Below are positions 16,705-25,857 of a DNA stretch of 64,000 nucleotides, piece after piece. Numbering within the stretch: position 1 is the first letter of the stretch; each line of letters begins with the position of its first letter. The notes below the pieces were generated by a model. That model worked only from the letters and a program-made list of their open reading frames with translations, searched no databases and had not been told where the DNA came from. A program made the translations under genes and the position numbers. This DNA is from Saccharomonospora sp. CUA-673 (lineage in GTDB: Bacteria; Actinomycetota; Actinomycetes; Mycobacteriales; Pseudonocardiaceae): positions 1-64,000 of the forward strand of contig NZ_MKKE01000077.1 in assembly GCF_001942305.1 (NCBI RefSeq), in the 5' to 3' direction.

Positions 16705-17068
16705 CAGCCCCTGTCTCTGCGCCCGCTGGACTCACCATCGTCCGTCCTGGCCAGAACGCAGACAACCAGGTCCTTGCGCATGCGCGTTCCTCTCGGTCAG
16801 AGCAGCTGGGATGGGCTCCCCGGAGATGAAGTGCGGCGGCGCCGACCTTGGCGCAGCCGTGTCGGAATCCCGATGTCGATATCATCGCCGTCCGGCGCGG
16901 TGCATTACTTCCGTGCGCAATTTGTGACCTGATCAAGGTGCAGCCAGGTTCGACACCTCAACGGCGGCAGGAATCGGGATTCCCCGTACCACCGGGGTCA
17001 GTCGTCCCGTGGGCCTCGCGCTGGGCGAGTAGCGCGGTACCACATCCACCAGCTGTTCTGGCATCAAG
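16705..17068. other. Gene-poor stretch holding a tail-motif copy
   Basis: This 364-bp region between two minus-strand genes has no convincing ORF. It contains the second copy of the Gly-rich tail (16988-17032). Nothing else is recognisable; the region may be an old integration junction. Confidence 0.4.
16988..17032 (+). repeat. Second copy of the 'PVGL-x2-GE-stop' tail sequence
   Basis: In the frame ending at the TAG at 17030 it reads TTGVSRPVGLALGE, matching [14 protein letters not shown] at 14989-15030. No start codon serves it, so it is a remnant or a duplicated gene end. Confidence 0.45.
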
Positions 17069-17578
17069 CTAGCTTGTCAGGAGATCATTAATCAGGGCTG
17101 CGATGCCTACGGCGAGACTGAGACCTGCGAAAACCATCATTGCCCAGTCGTAGGCCGACCGCGTTGATGCTGCGCTATCGATCGTCTTCTGCCCTCGTTG
17201 AGGCTGTTGCTCCGGCTTTGATCGCGCGAAGTCGTCGCGGGGCCACATGAAGGTCGGTAGCCCTAGAAAGTTGTCGCCCCGCACCAGCACGGGGAGCCCT
17301 CGCTTGTATCCGACGTGGTACGTGCAGGTGCCGAGCAGGCCGCGGACCCGCCATCTGCAGGGCTGGTGCAGTTGGGTCTCCACACGGCACCGGTTCAGCC
17401 GCACTACGGCCAGGTAGAACATGAGTGCGCTGAGGCAGAGCGCCATCTGTGCCCACAGCTGCTGTGCTGCGAGTACGACGGCGAGGGTTGTCAGCGCCAA
17501 CCCCCAGGCCCTGAACGGTGTCGAGTTCTTTGTACGTCGGGGGCGCCGTCGCGACCTGCCAATGTTGTAGATCCCCAC
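17069..17578 (-). CDS. Hypothetical membrane protein
   Basis: The 169-residue protein starts at the ATG at 17578. A basic N-terminus (RSRRRPRRTK) is followed by two membrane segments at residues 26-62 and a third at the C-terminus (MMVFAGLSLAVGIAALI). The middle cytoplasmic or external part has Cys residues in NRCRVETQLHQPCRWRVRG and in LLGTCTYHV. The pattern recurs in actinobacterial proteins of unknown function often near mobile elements. It stands alone on the minus strand. Confidence 0.6.
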   Translation of the reverse strand: MGIYNIGRSRRRPRRTKNSTPFRAWGLALTTLAVVLAAQQLWAQMALCLSALMFYLAVVRLNRCRVETQLHQPCRWRVRGLLGTCTYHVGYKRGLPVLVRGDNFLGLPTFMWPRDDFARSKPEQQPQRGQKTIDSAASTRSAYDWAMMVFAGLSLAVGIAALINDLLTS

Positions 17579-17803
17579 GACGAAGCATGGTGCTGGTTGC
17601 TGGTGACTCCAGGCGACCGCTGGGCGGAGGGGCTTTGCGTGATGGGTCGGATGCGAAGCGTTATGGGATCGGTGTTCGACGAGACGCTGGATAGTCCCAG
17701 GGATGCATGAGTTGGCCGTGGGTGAATTGTCGGGTCTGCCGACCGCGCTGCACTGAAAATTGGTCGATCTCAGGCGCCTGTTCCTGGCCCCCCAACGTTG
17801 TTT

Positions 17804-17839
17804 GCGCGTGCGCCCGGTAGGGCTCGGGGTGGGCGAGTA
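17804..17839 (+). repeat. Third copy of the 'PVGLGVGE-stop' tail sequence
   Basis: The sequence encodes [11 protein letters not shown] and a stop at 17837-17839. It is the third occurrence in 3 kb, again without an upstream gene in frame. It lies in the 262-bp gap 17579-17840, where nothing else is seen. Confidence 0.4.
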
Positions 17840-17840
17840 G

Positions 17841-18368
17841 CTATCCGCCGATGGCGTGGGGGTAGCGCTTGAGGACGCGTGTGGGTCGTGGTGTGTCGGG
17901 CCAGAGGACGAGGTGGTAGTGGTCGTCGCCGTCGAGGCCGTCGGCGCTGATGGTGTCGAGCCCTCCGTGGTGGATGCGGGCGGCGTAGTGGCCGGGCGCG
18001 ATGGTGACGGTTCCCGGGTCGTTGTGTGGGCGCGGGAACGGTGACGTGATCAGCTGCCCGGTGGGGGTGTGCAGCCCGGTCTCGGTGACGTGGTCCCAGC
18101 GTTGGAGGTCGTCGGACGGCTCGTGGGTGCGGACCTCGACGGTGAGGGGCACGTTGACCGGCCGGGCCGTGGTGATGCCGATGGCGCCGTCCTGCGCGGC
18201 GACGAAGTCCTGGAGCAGTGCTTGGAACCAGGGCGGTGTGGTTCCGTCGACGGCCGCCGCGGAGTCGCGGATGGTGATGGTGCTGTCGTCGGCGAAGACG
18301 GTCAGTTCTGCGTGGGCGATGCGGTCGCCGTCTGCCGATTCCGACGGCTGAGGGTGCTGGCGGCTCAT
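17841..18368 (-). CDS. Hypothetical protein, beta-rich
   Basis: The 175-residue protein starts at the ATG at 18368. The middle part, ELTVFADDSTITIRD, IGITTARPVNVPLTVEV and GTVTIAPGHYAARIHHGG, alternates hydrophobic residues as in a beta-barrel or beta-sandwich. The end, HYHLVLWPDTPRP, is reminiscent of small actinobacterial proteins adjacent to toxin or competence (ComJ-like) genes, but no family can be assigned. There is no signal peptide. It is the last gene before the chromosomal metabolic block. Confidence 0.6.
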   Translation of the reverse strand: MSRQHPQPSESADGDRIAHAELTVFADDSTITIRDSAAAVDGTTPPWFQALLQDFVAAQDGAIGITTARPVNVPLTVEVRTHEPSDDLQRWDHVTETGLHTPTGQLITSPFPRPHNDPGTVTIAPGHYAARIHHGGLDTISADGLDGDDHYHLVLWPDTPRPTRVLKRYPHAIGG

Positions 18369-18528
18369 ACGTCCCTGTCCGGTCGTTGGTTTGCCGTCAT
18401 GGTCACGGTGGAGATCGTGCGGGCGTCAGCGATTGGTCTGCTGCTCAGGTTCGTACCGGCTCAGCATCTCTCCAGGCGGTTGCGCAAACACCCTACGCAA
18501 CTGTCGTTGTGTCGACAGTCGTCCGTCG

Positions 18529-20229
18529 TCACTGCGGTGAGGCGGCCGGGGAGGGCGCCGCTGGGATGCCCACGCGGCATTCCTGGCCGCGGCAGCCCTG
18601 GAGTTCGTCCAGGTGTCGGTCCAGGAAACGTTGCGGAGCGGCGTAGCGCGGGTCGTTGTGTCGAGAATTCAGCTCGTGCGGGTCGGTGTGCAGGTCGTAG
18701 AGCTCCCGCTCGCCGCGCGCGTAGCGGACGTAGAGGTACCGCTCGGTGCGGATGGCCTCGTAGGACGCCGAGTCGACCTCACCCTTCTCGCCCTCGCCCT
18801 TCCCGTTTCGGTCCTGTTCGCCCCGTCCGGGGTTGTCGCGTGACCACGCCGGGCCCTCCTGGTCGAGGTTGCCCTGCGCGGCCGCGCGACCGGCCGCGTC
18901 GTCGAGTCCGCGCGCCGGACGTGTTTCGATCGGCTCGGGCCGCGCGCCGGTCGCGGCCTCGTGCAACAGCGGCCGGGTCGTGCACTGATGCGGATCCCGG
19001 GCGAACGGCAGCAGCGAACGCCCGTCCAACGCCAGGTCCGGTTCGGCGCCGCCGATATCGGCGATCGTCGCCGCCAGGTCGACGTTGCTGGTCAACTCGC
19101 GCGAATGCCGGCCCGCCGCGAGGTCGGGTCCGCGGATCAGCATCGGCACGTGCGCCGACGACTCGTGCGGCAGGTACTTGCCGGTGTGCACGCGATGCTC
19201 GCCGAAAAAGAACCCGTTGTCCGACGTGAACAGCAGATACGTGTCGTCCAGCTGGCCTGCGGAACGGAGCGTGTCGACCAGCTTCTGCACGGCCTCGTCC
19301 ACGGCCAGCAGCGACTCCAGCCGCTCCTGGTGGCTCTCGGTGATCACCCGGCGGTGGTCCTCGTCGAACCGCGGACGGCTCTGCAGGAACGCGGGTTTGT
19401 CGCTCATGTCCTGCTCGTCGAACGACGGCCCGGTCGGTAACGGCTCGCCGGCGAACGCGTCGTCGTGGCGCGGCGCCGGCCGCGGCCCCGGACCGACATC
19501 CACGTCCTCCGAATGCGGCGCCAGGAACGACATGCTCAGGAAGAACGGATTGCCCGCCCGCGCCTGCCGGTCGATGAAATCCGCGCCTTTGTCCCGGTAG
19601 ACGTCGGTCTGGTACAGGTCCGGATCCTCGACGTGCGCATTTCCGTACGTGCGCAGTTTCCCGTTCTCGTTCAGCCGGTAACCCCACATGCGGTAGGTGC
19701 TGGGGTCGACCGAGCCACGCCACTCGTCCCACCCCGGCGGCACCACGGTCTCGTCGCGGTAGCCGTAGCCGTTCGGGTACTTGCCGATGTGCGACGTGGT
19801 GTACCCGGCCCGCTGCATCCACACGGGAAGCGTGTTGTCGTCGTCGAGGTTGAGGTATCCGCCCTGCGGCGGAAAGTTGTGCCGCACGCCGTTGTTGTGC
19901 GCGAACTGCCCGGTCAGATACGTCGACCGCGACGGGCAGCACAGGGGGAACGACGTGTAGTGCTGGTCGAACGTCACGCCCCGGTCGCCGAGCAGTCGTT
20001 GGGTCCGGGGCATCACCCGCATCGACTCCAACCACTGGTCGTCGGTCATCACCAGCACGACGTTCGGCTTGCGCGGCGGATCCGGTTCCGGGTCGTCGGT
20101 GGGTGCGCTGCAACCGGCCAACGCGACGCCGGCGAACAGCACCATCGTCAACGTCGTCGTCAGCAGAGCGGTCAGCGTCCGCCCACGTGCCCGGCTACCG
20201 CCGTCGAACCCCTCGGCCATTTGTCCCAT
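18529..20229 (-). CDS. Lipoprotein sulfatase (formylglycine-dependent type)
   Basis: The 566-residue protein starts at the ATG at 20229 (a second ATG at 20220 is possible). It has a lipoprotein signal with VALAGCS. The alkaline-phosphatase-superfamily sulfatase core shows PNVVLVMTDDQW (metal Asps), the formylglycine site LCCPSRSTYLTGQ, HNNGV, LFTSDNGFFFGEH and GKYLPHESS. The Cys in C-x-P-S-R is the residue matured to formylglycine. The enzyme should be anchored outside the membrane and cleave sulfate esters. An unusual Asp/Gly/Arg/Lys-rich insert (about residues 485-515) precedes the C-terminal YLYVRYARGERELYDL motif. Confidence 0.85.
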   Translation of the reverse strand: MGQMAEGFDGGSRARGRTLTALLTTTLTMVLFAGVALAGCSAPTDDPEPDPPRKPNVVLVMTDDQWLESMRVMPRTQRLLGDRGVTFDQHYTSFPLCCPSRSTYLTGQFAHNNGVRHNFPPQGGYLNLDDDNTLPVWMQRAGYTTSHIGKYPNGYGYRDETVVPPGWDEWRGSVDPSTYRMWGYRLNENGKLRTYGNAHVEDPDLYQTDVYRDKGADFIDRQARAGNPFFLSMSFLAPHSEDVDVGPGPRPAPRHDDAFAGEPLPTGPSFDEQDMSDKPAFLQSRPRFDEDHRRVITESHQERLESLLAVDEAVQKLVDTLRSAGQLDDTYLLFTSDNGFFFGEHRVHTGKYLPHESSAHVPMLIRGPDLAAGRHSRELTSNVDLAATIADIGGAEPDLALDGRSLLPFARDPHQCTTRPLLHEAATGARPEPIETRPARGLDDAAGRAAAQGNLDQEGPAWSRDNPGRGEQDRNGKGEGEKGEVDSASYEAIRTERYLYVRYARGERELYDLHTDPHELNSRHNDPRYAAPQRFLDRHLDELQGCRGQECRVGIPAAPSPAASPQ

Positions 20230-20444
20230 GATCACGGCCGGATGTGTGACCACCGTCAGGACGTCCGTTGCGTCGGCGGGGTCGCACGCGCGCGGGCGCG
20301 TGGGTGCGCGTGCGCGCGTGTGGGTGCGGGGTCCGCACTGTCCGGCCGGCCCCGGTTGCGTACGAATTTCCGACCCGGGCCGTTGTGCGCCCCGGGGTCG
20401 GATTGCGGACCGTTGCTGACCGGGTCGAGGCCTAGGTTGCCGGC

Positions 20445-20984
20445 ATGGACACTTCGCAGGCCGGGCCGCAGCCGGCAGGGGCACACACCGTCAACGCGTT
20501 CGTCGTCGTGGACGGTGCCGACGCGTTCATGGCGTTTCTCGCCGACGTCTTCGGCGCCGTCGAGAACCTCGACGCCCGCTCGCCCGACATGTTCGCCGGC
20601 GACGGGACGCTCATCCACGCCGAGGTGAACATCGGAGATTCGCTGGTCATGGTGGTGGACCGAAAAACGGACTGGCCGTTCCTGCCGGCGTTGCTGCAGG
20701 TGTGGGTCGTCGACCCCGCCGAGACGCTGCGCCGCGCGACCGCTCGCGGCGCTCGGGTGGTCACGGAGGTGTCGCCGTTCTACGGCGGCTCCGACATCGC
20801 CCGCTTCCAGGACCCGTGGGGCAACCTGTGGTGGCTGTTCTCCCCGGCCCCCGACGGAGCGCCCGACCAGGAATGGGACGCCGAGTCCTGGGAGGCGCCT
20901 GCCGAACCCGACCCCGTCTACACGACGGTCGTCGACGCCCTGCGGGATCTGAAGGACCCCCGCGGCTCAAGCATCCCGCTGTAG
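20445..20984 (+). CDS. VOC-superfamily (glyoxalase/PhnB-like) protein
   Basis: The 179-residue protein starts at the ATG at 20445. It shows the paired beta-alpha-beta units of the vicinal-oxygen-chelate fold: AFVVVDGADAFMAFLADVFG, HAEVNIGDSLVMVVD, then LQVWVVDPAETLRRATARGA and IARFQDPWGNLWWLFS. The C-terminal 40 residues are acidic. Members include bleomycin-type resistance proteins and small-molecule lyases or isomerases; the substrate is unknown. It is monocistronic. Confidence 0.75.
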   Translation: MDTSQAGPQPAGAHTVNAFVVVDGADAFMAFLADVFGAVENLDARSPDMFAGDGTLIHAEVNIGDSLVMVVDRKTDWPFLPALLQVWVVDPAETLRRATARGARVVTEVSPFYGGSDIARFQDPWGNLWWLFSPAPDGAPDQEWDAESWEAPAEPDPVYTTVVDALRDLKDPRGSSIPL

Positions 20985-21039
20985 GACTCGGTGGTCGAGT
21001 CGGTCGGCTCAACGAGCACGGCGGGCCGACTCGGCCGGC

Positions 21040-21447
21040 TCAGTCGAGCACGGCGGCGGTGGCCTCGACCTCGACGAGCTGGTCGTCGTAGCCGAGCACG
21101 GTCACGCCCATCAGGGTGCTGGGCACGTCGTGCTCGCCGAACGCGTCGCGCACGACCTCCCATGCGGTCACCAGATCGGCCTGGTTCGACGAGGCGACCA
21201 GGACGCGGGTGCTGATCACGTCGGTCAACGTCGCGCCGTTGTCGGCCAGCACCACCTGCATGTTCTCGATGCACTTGGCCGCCTGGGCCGCGATGTCGCC
21301 GACGCCGTGCGTCGACCCGTCCCGGTTCAGCGGGCACGATCCGGCCAGGAAGACCAGCCGCGCGTCGGCGGGAGCGGTTGCCGCGTAGGCGTACTCCGCG
21401 ACCTCGGACAGCGACGGCGAACGAACGAGCGTGACGGCCTTGGGCAT
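21040..21447 (-). CDS. RidA-family (YjgF/UK114) protein
   Basis: The 135-residue protein starts at the ATG at 21447 with GGAGG upstream. The fold markers VFLAGSCPLNRDG, AAQAAKCIENMQVVLADNGA, DVISTRVLVASS and STLMGVTVLGYDDQLVEVEA match RidA-like proteins. The usual catalytic Arg in R-[TS]-x(2)-V is present as STRVLV. RidA enzymes deaminate reactive enamine/imine intermediates from PLP enzymes. It sits downstream of the GlxA-type regulator on the same strand. Confidence 0.85.
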   Translation of the reverse strand: MPKAVTLVRSPSLSEVAEYAYAATAPADARLVFLAGSCPLNRDGSTHGVGDIAAQAAKCIENMQVVLADNGATLTDVISTRVLVASSNQADLVTAWEVVRDAFGEHDVPSTLMGVTVLGYDDQLVEVEATAAVLD

Positions 21448-21517
21448 GCGGTGCCTCCGGAGCGACGACGGGTGACACCACGAGCTTCGCAGAAGTCGAT
21501 CAGCGACTCGCGCACGA

Positions 21518-22489
21518 TCAGGCGGAGCCGGCTGTGAACGCCCGGCGGTACGCGGTGGGTGAGGTCCGCATGATGCGCCGGAAGTGGTGCCGGTAGGTGA
21601 CCACGTGGTCGAAGCCCACCGCCGCCGCGATTTTCTCGACCGAACTGCCGTCGCGTTCCAAGGCGGCGAGGCTGGCGTGCACTCGCTGTTCGTTGAGCCA
21701 GCGGATCGGTGACGTGCCGGTCGCCGCGGTGAACCGGCGCAGGTATGTGCGCGGAGAAACCCCGCAATGCCGCGCCAACGACGCGACCGTGTGTTGCTCG
21801 GCGAGGTGGGCGAGCATCCAGGACATCGACGCGGCGACGGCGTCCCCATCGTCCCCAGTGCTGACGGGCGACTCGATGTACTGCGCCTGCCCGCCGTCCC
21901 GGTGCGGTGCGACGACGAGACGTCGGGCCAACGCGTTGGCCACCGCGGCGCCGTGGTCACGGCGGACGAGCTCGAGACAGAGGTCGATACCGGCGGCGCT
22001 GCCCGCGCTGGTGAAAATTCCGTCCGCCTCCACGAGCAGGGGCGCCGGGTCGACGTGGACCCGCGGGAATCGGTGCGCGAGCAGCTCGGTGTGGAGCCAA
22101 TGGGTCGTGGCCCGCCGGCCTTCGAGCAACCCGGCCGAGGCCAGGGCGAACGAACCGGTGCACACCGAGACGATCCGCGCTCCACGGTCACGTGCCCGGC
22201 GGAGCGCCGCGACCACGTCCGGGCCGGCATCGGCGTGCACGTCGGCGACGCTGGGCACGATCACCGTGTCGGCTTCGGCCATGGTGTCGAGGGTGTGGGG
22301 CGTGGTCAGCGTTCCGCCACCGACCGTGGTGACGGTGCCGTCGCCGTCGGCGCAGATCGACACGCGATACGGCGGAATTCCCGGCCACTTCACCCCGAAC
22401 ACCTCGGTGACGATGCCGAGCTCGAACGCGGACATGTCCGCATAGGCCAGGACCGCCACGTGATGGAGCCCGTCCTCGGATGCTGCCAT
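21518..22489 (-). CDS. GlxA-family AraC regulator (DJ-1/PfpI + AraC HTH)
   Basis: The 323-residue protein starts at the ATG at 22489. Residues 10-170 form a DJ-1/PfpI-like domain with the nucleophile-elbow motif IVSVCTGSFALASAGLL. Residues 220-320 form an AraC double HTH (LARHCGVSPRTYLRRFTAAT and AAAVGFDHVVTYRHHFRRI). Such regulators act on amine, amino-acid or quaternary-ammonium catabolism, or on export. It is divergent from the MFS transporter gene at 22560, 71 bp away, which is its likely target. Confidence 0.88.
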   Translation of the reverse strand: MAASEDGLHHVAVLAYADMSAFELGIVTEVFGVKWPGIPPYRVSICADGDGTVTTVGGGTLTTPHTLDTMAEADTVIVPSVADVHADAGPDVVAALRRARDRGARIVSVCTGSFALASAGLLEGRRATTHWLHTELLAHRFPRVHVDPAPLLVEADGIFTSAGSAAGIDLCLELVRRDHGAAVANALARRLVVAPHRDGGQAQYIESPVSTGDDGDAVAASMSWMLAHLAEQHTVASLARHCGVSPRTYLRRFTAATGTSPIRWLNEQRVHASLAALERDGSSVEKIAAAVGFDHVVTYRHHFRRIMRTSPTAYRRAFTAGSA

Positions 22490-22559
22490 GGCGTGATTTT
22501 ATCGAACAGTGGCATTCACGCCACTCGTCTGCCGTGCGGCGTGAGGTGACGATCGAGGC

Positions 22560-23816
22560 GTGGTCGACTCCATCAGCAGCGCCGGCAACACCTCACCCGT
22601 CTCCAGGGCGACGCGGGAGGAACGCGCCCGCGCACGCGCGCTGACGCTGTCCGGCGTTCTGACCGTCGGCATCTCGTTCGGCTTCGCCCGATACGGCTAC
22701 GGGCTGTTCCTTCCCGAGATGCGCGCCGAATTCGGACTGTCCACGACCGTCATCGGGGTTCTCGGCAGCGCCACGTACGTCGGCTACCTGGTCGCACTGC
22801 TGCTGGTCGGCACCCTCGCGAGCCGGGTCGGTCCACGGCTCCCCGTGGTCGTCGGCGGGCTTTCGGCGACGATCGGCATGGCGCTGGTGGCTGCGGCCGA
22901 AAACGAGATCATGCTCGTCGCCGGACTGGTCCTGGCCGGCACGAGTCCCGGGTGGATCTGGGCGCCGTACTCGGACGCCGTCACGCTCGCCCTGCCGCCG
23001 CGCAGGCGGGAAACCGTACTCGCCGCCGTACCGAGCGGGACCGCGTTCGGAGTGGCCGTCGCGGGACCGCTCGCGATCGTGTTCCACGGCGCCGGTTGGC
23101 AGCGTGCGTGGTGGATCTTCGCCGTGGTCGCTTTTCTGGCCACGGTGCATGCCGCCGTCACGGTGCCGCGAGGCGCGACACCAACCGCACTGAATTCCGA
23201 GCGCGTCGGTGTGCGCTCGTTGGCGGGTCGGCTGCTGCCCCGGCACGCCGCCCCGCTGTATCTGACGGCGGTGTCCTACGGCCTGGTCGGTTCGGTGTAC
23301 TGGCTGTTCGCGGTCGAACGAATCACCGGCGAGGGCCCGTCCGGGGCTGCTGTGGCACCCCTGTTCTGGACGCTCACGGGTGTGGCCGGTTGTGCGGCCC
23401 TGGGGACCGGAGCGGCCTTCGCGCGACTCGGACTGCCGTGGGCGCACCGGCTGATTTTCGGCAGCCTCGCGACCGCCACCGTGCTGCTGGCCGTGGTGCC
23501 GGGTTCGCTGGTGGCGGTGGTCGGCTCGGCGGTGCTGTACGGACCCGCATTCATGGCAGGGTCCGCACTGCTCGCCGTGTGGAGCTACCAGGTGTTCCCG
23601 GCCAGACCGACGGCCGGTTTCAGCGCGACGGTCTTCTTCCTCGGCATCGGCACGATCGCCGGCCCGGCGCTCGCCGGCGTCGTCGCCGATCGGACCGGAC
23701 TCGGCGCGACCCTCGCCCTGACGGCGTTGCTGGGACTGGTCACCATCGCGTGGGCACCGCGCGGCAACCCTGCCGGCGATCAGTCCGGTGGGTGTCGGAG
23801 GTCCGGGCCGGTGTAG
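22560..23816 (+). CDS. MFS transporter, YbfB/YjiJ type
   Basis: The 418-residue protein starts at the GTG at 22560. Twelve hydrophobic segments are evident, with the MFS loop motif GTLASRVGPRLPVVVGG after TM2 and GFARYGYGLFLPEMRAEFG in TM1, the pattern of the YbfB/YjiJ family. The substrate is unknown. It is divergent from a GlxA-type regulator and its 3' end overlaps the convergent citryl-CoA lyase gene by 37 bp. Confidence 0.82.
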   Translation: MVDSISSAGNTSPVSRATREERARARALTLSGVLTVGISFGFARYGYGLFLPEMRAEFGLSTTVIGVLGSATYVGYLVALLLVGTLASRVGPRLPVVVGGLSATIGMALVAAAENEIMLVAGLVLAGTSPGWIWAPYSDAVTLALPPRRRETVLAAVPSGTAFGVAVAGPLAIVFHGAGWQRAWWIFAVVAFLATVHAAVTVPRGATPTALNSERVGVRSLAGRLLPRHAAPLYLTAVSYGLVGSVYWLFAVERITGEGPSGAAVAPLFWTLTGVAGCAALGTGAAFARLGLPWAHRLIFGSLATATVLLAVVPGSLVAVVGSAVLYGPAFMAGSALLAVWSYQVFPARPTAGFSATVFFLGIGTIAGPALAGVVADRTGLGATLALTALLGLVTIAWAPRGNPAGDQSGGCRRSGPV

Positions 23817-24652
23817 TCGGCCAGGACCGAGCGGGGGACCGGGCCCTTGATGCGGGTGCCGGCCTGCTGTTCCTCCCAGGCGTGGGCGAGGATGCCGACC
23901 GACCTCGACAGCACGAACAGGCCCCTCGCCAGTTCCGGGGTGAAGCCGAGTTCGCCGTAGATCACGGCCGTGGCGCCGTCGATGTTCATCGGGATCGGCT
24001 TGGTTGATTTCTCGGCCAGGTGGAGTTCGATCTCCTCGGCCGCGGCCAAGTGGTCGCCGGCGACGACACCGTCGTCGCGGGCCTGCTCGACCAGCTCGAG
24101 CAGCGGGTCGCGACGCGGATCGCGCGGGTGGAACCGGTGCCCGAACCCCGGCACGTAGCGATGTTCGGCGAGCACGGCCTCGACCGCCGTCGACAACGGG
24201 CGCCCCTCGCGCGCACGCGCGAGGACGTCGTCGAGGACCTCCAGGCACTGCTGTCCCGCGCCGCCGTGCACGTCGCCCAACAGGTTCACACCGGTGGCCA
24301 CCGCGTTGTTCAGACCCACCCCGCACGTGGCCGCCATGCGCGCCGCCGCGATCGACGGCGCCTGCGGGCCGTGATCCACCGCCGCCGTCAACGCCGCCTC
24401 CAGCAGCCTCGACTCGGCCTTGGTCGGAAGTTCGCCCCGCACCATCAGCCACGCCACGTCGACGAACGAGAACCGGCCGATCAGCTCCTCGATCGGATAC
24501 CCGCGCAGTGCGATCTCGCCCGGCTGGATTCGCACCAGACCTGTCGCCCAGTACGCGGCGGACTCCGCCGATTCGGCGGCCCCCGAGGCCCCCGAATGAC
24601 CCGAAGACCCCGAGGTCACGGGCTGCGGTCGTTTTTCGTCCCGCCCGCTCAT
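23780..24652 (-). CDS. Citryl-CoA lyase / citrate-synthase-family lyase
   Basis: The 290-residue protein starts at the ATG at 24652, overlapping the stop of the CoA-transferase gene (ATGA). It is shorter than citrate synthase but keeps its active-site blocks: GVGLNNAVATGVNLLGDVHGG split over two strands, VPGFGHRFHPRDPRRDPLL (catalytic His and substrate Arg) and a late R-x2-G segment. Lyases of this size cleave CoA esters such as citryl-CoA to acetyl-CoA and oxaloacetate. The N-terminal 30 residues are a Ser/Gly-rich extension. Confidence 0.82.
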   Translation of the reverse strand: MSGRDEKRPQPVTSGSSGHSGASGAAESAESAAYWATGLVRIQPGEIALRGYPIEELIGRFSFVDVAWLMVRGELPTKAESRLLEAALTAAVDHGPQAPSIAAARMAATCGVGLNNAVATGVNLLGDVHGGAGQQCLEVLDDVLARAREGRPLSTAVEAVLAEHRYVPGFGHRFHPRDPRRDPLLELVEQARDDGVVAGDHLAAAEEIELHLAEKSTKPIPMNIDGATAVIYGELGFTPELARGLFVLSRSVGILAHAWEEQQAGTRIKGPVPRSVLADYTGPDLRHPPD

Positions 24653-25857
24653 ACGACTCCCGCCTCGCGCAGTTCGGTGATCTGGTCGGCGTCGTAGCCG
24701 AGGTCGGCGAGCAGCTCGTCGGTGTGTTCACCCAGCAACGGGGGTGGTCCGCCCGGCGCGGCCGTTTTTCCGCCCACCCGCACACCGCTGCCGAGCACCC
24801 GCACCGTCGTGGCGTCGTCGCGGCCGGGGAACGGCAGCTCGTGCACCAGTTCGCGCGCCCGCACCTGGTCCAACGCCAACACGTCGGGCACGTCGAGCAC
24901 GCGGGCGGCCGGTACCCCGGCCGCTGAGAGGGCACGCTCCCAGTGCTCCGCCGGCTGGGTGCGCAGTCCGACCTCGAGCTCCTCACGCAGTTGCGACCGG
25001 CGGGCCTTGCGGTCCTCGCGCGCGGCGAACCGGGCGTCGGTCGCCAGTTCGGGCCGGCCGATCTGCGCGCACAGCGTCTCGAACTGCTCCTGTTTGTTGG
25101 CGGCGATGTTGAGGTGACCGTCGGCGGTACGGAACGTGCCCGACGGCGCGGCGGTGGCGTTCTCGTTGCCCATCGCGCGCGGTTCGACGCCGGCGATCAG
25201 GTAGTTCGACATCGCCCAGCCCATCGCCGTCATCGCCGTGTCCATCATGGACAGGTCCAGGTGCGCACCCTCGCCGGTGCGTTCGGCGCGGGACAGCGCG
25301 GCGCACACCGCGAACGCCGCCGCCATGCCGCCGAGCGTGTCGGTGATCGGATAACCGGCCCGCAGCGGCGCCGCGTCCGACGTTCCGGTCACGCTCATCA
25401 TCCCGGACAACCCCTGGATGATCTGGTCGTAGGCGGGCCGGTCGGCCATCGGCCCGTCCTGGCCGAACCCCGAGATCGCGCAGTACACGAGCCGCGGGTT
25501 GAGCTCGGCCAGCCGATCGTGGTCGAAGCCGAGTCGCGCCAGGACGCCGGGCCGGAAGTTCTCCAGTACGACGTCGCTGCCCCGCACGAGCTCGGCGAAG
25601 ACCTCCTTGCCGCGGCCGGTCTTGAGGTTCAGCGTCAGTGACCGTTTGCCGCCGTTCTGCGCGAGGAACGACGTGCCCAGGTGAGCCTCGTTCAGTTCCG
25701 CGTCGGCGCCGAGCTGTCGTGCGAGGTCGCCGCTGCCGGGGGTTTCGATCTTGACGACGTCCGCGCCGAACAGGCCGAGCTGGTAGCTGGCGTACGGCCC
25801 GGCCAGCACGTTCGTCAGGTCGAGCACCCGGACACCGTCCAACAGTCCGCCGCTCAT
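24649..25857 (-). CDS. Family III CoA transferase (CaiB/BaiF)
   Basis: The 402-residue protein starts at the ATG at 25857, overlapping the IclR gene stop. The family marks are VRVLDLTNVLAGPYASYQLG, GADVVKIETPGSGD (catalytic Asp region), SLTLNLKTGRGKE and YCAISGFGQDGP. These enzymes move CoA between carboxylic acids. Together with the citryl-CoA lyase gene it overlaps, it would activate a dicarboxylate or tricarboxylate and hand over the CoA ester for cleavage. Confidence 0.88.
   Translation of the reverse strand: MSGGLLDGVRVLDLTNVLAGPYASYQLGLFGADVVKIETPGSGDLARQLGADAELNEAHLGTSFLAQNGGKRSLTLNLKTGRGKEVFAELVRGSDVVLENFRPGVLARLGFDHDRLAELNPRLVYCAISGFGQDGPMADRPAYDQIIQGLSGMMSVTGTSDAAPLRAGYPITDTLGGMAAAFAVCAALSRAERTGEGAHLDLSMMDTAMTAMGWAMSNYLIAGVEPRAMGNENATAAPSGTFRTADGHLNIAANKQEQFETLCAQIGRPELATDARFAAREDRKARRSQLREELEVGLRTQPAEHWERALSAAGVPAARVLDVPDVLALDQVRARELVHELPFPGRDDATTVRVLGSGVRVGGKTAAPGGPPPLLGEHTDELLADLGYDADQITELREAGVV

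Noticed and set aside
20285-20330. Alternating GC/GT tract as a regulatory or Z-DNA element
   Set aside because: Similar tracts occur at about 30085 and 31970. They are likely compositional, and nothing links them to a function.
22593-24986. A 797-residue minus-strand ORF
   Set aside because: It is antisense to the MFS gene and out of frame to the lyase and transferase genes; composition only.
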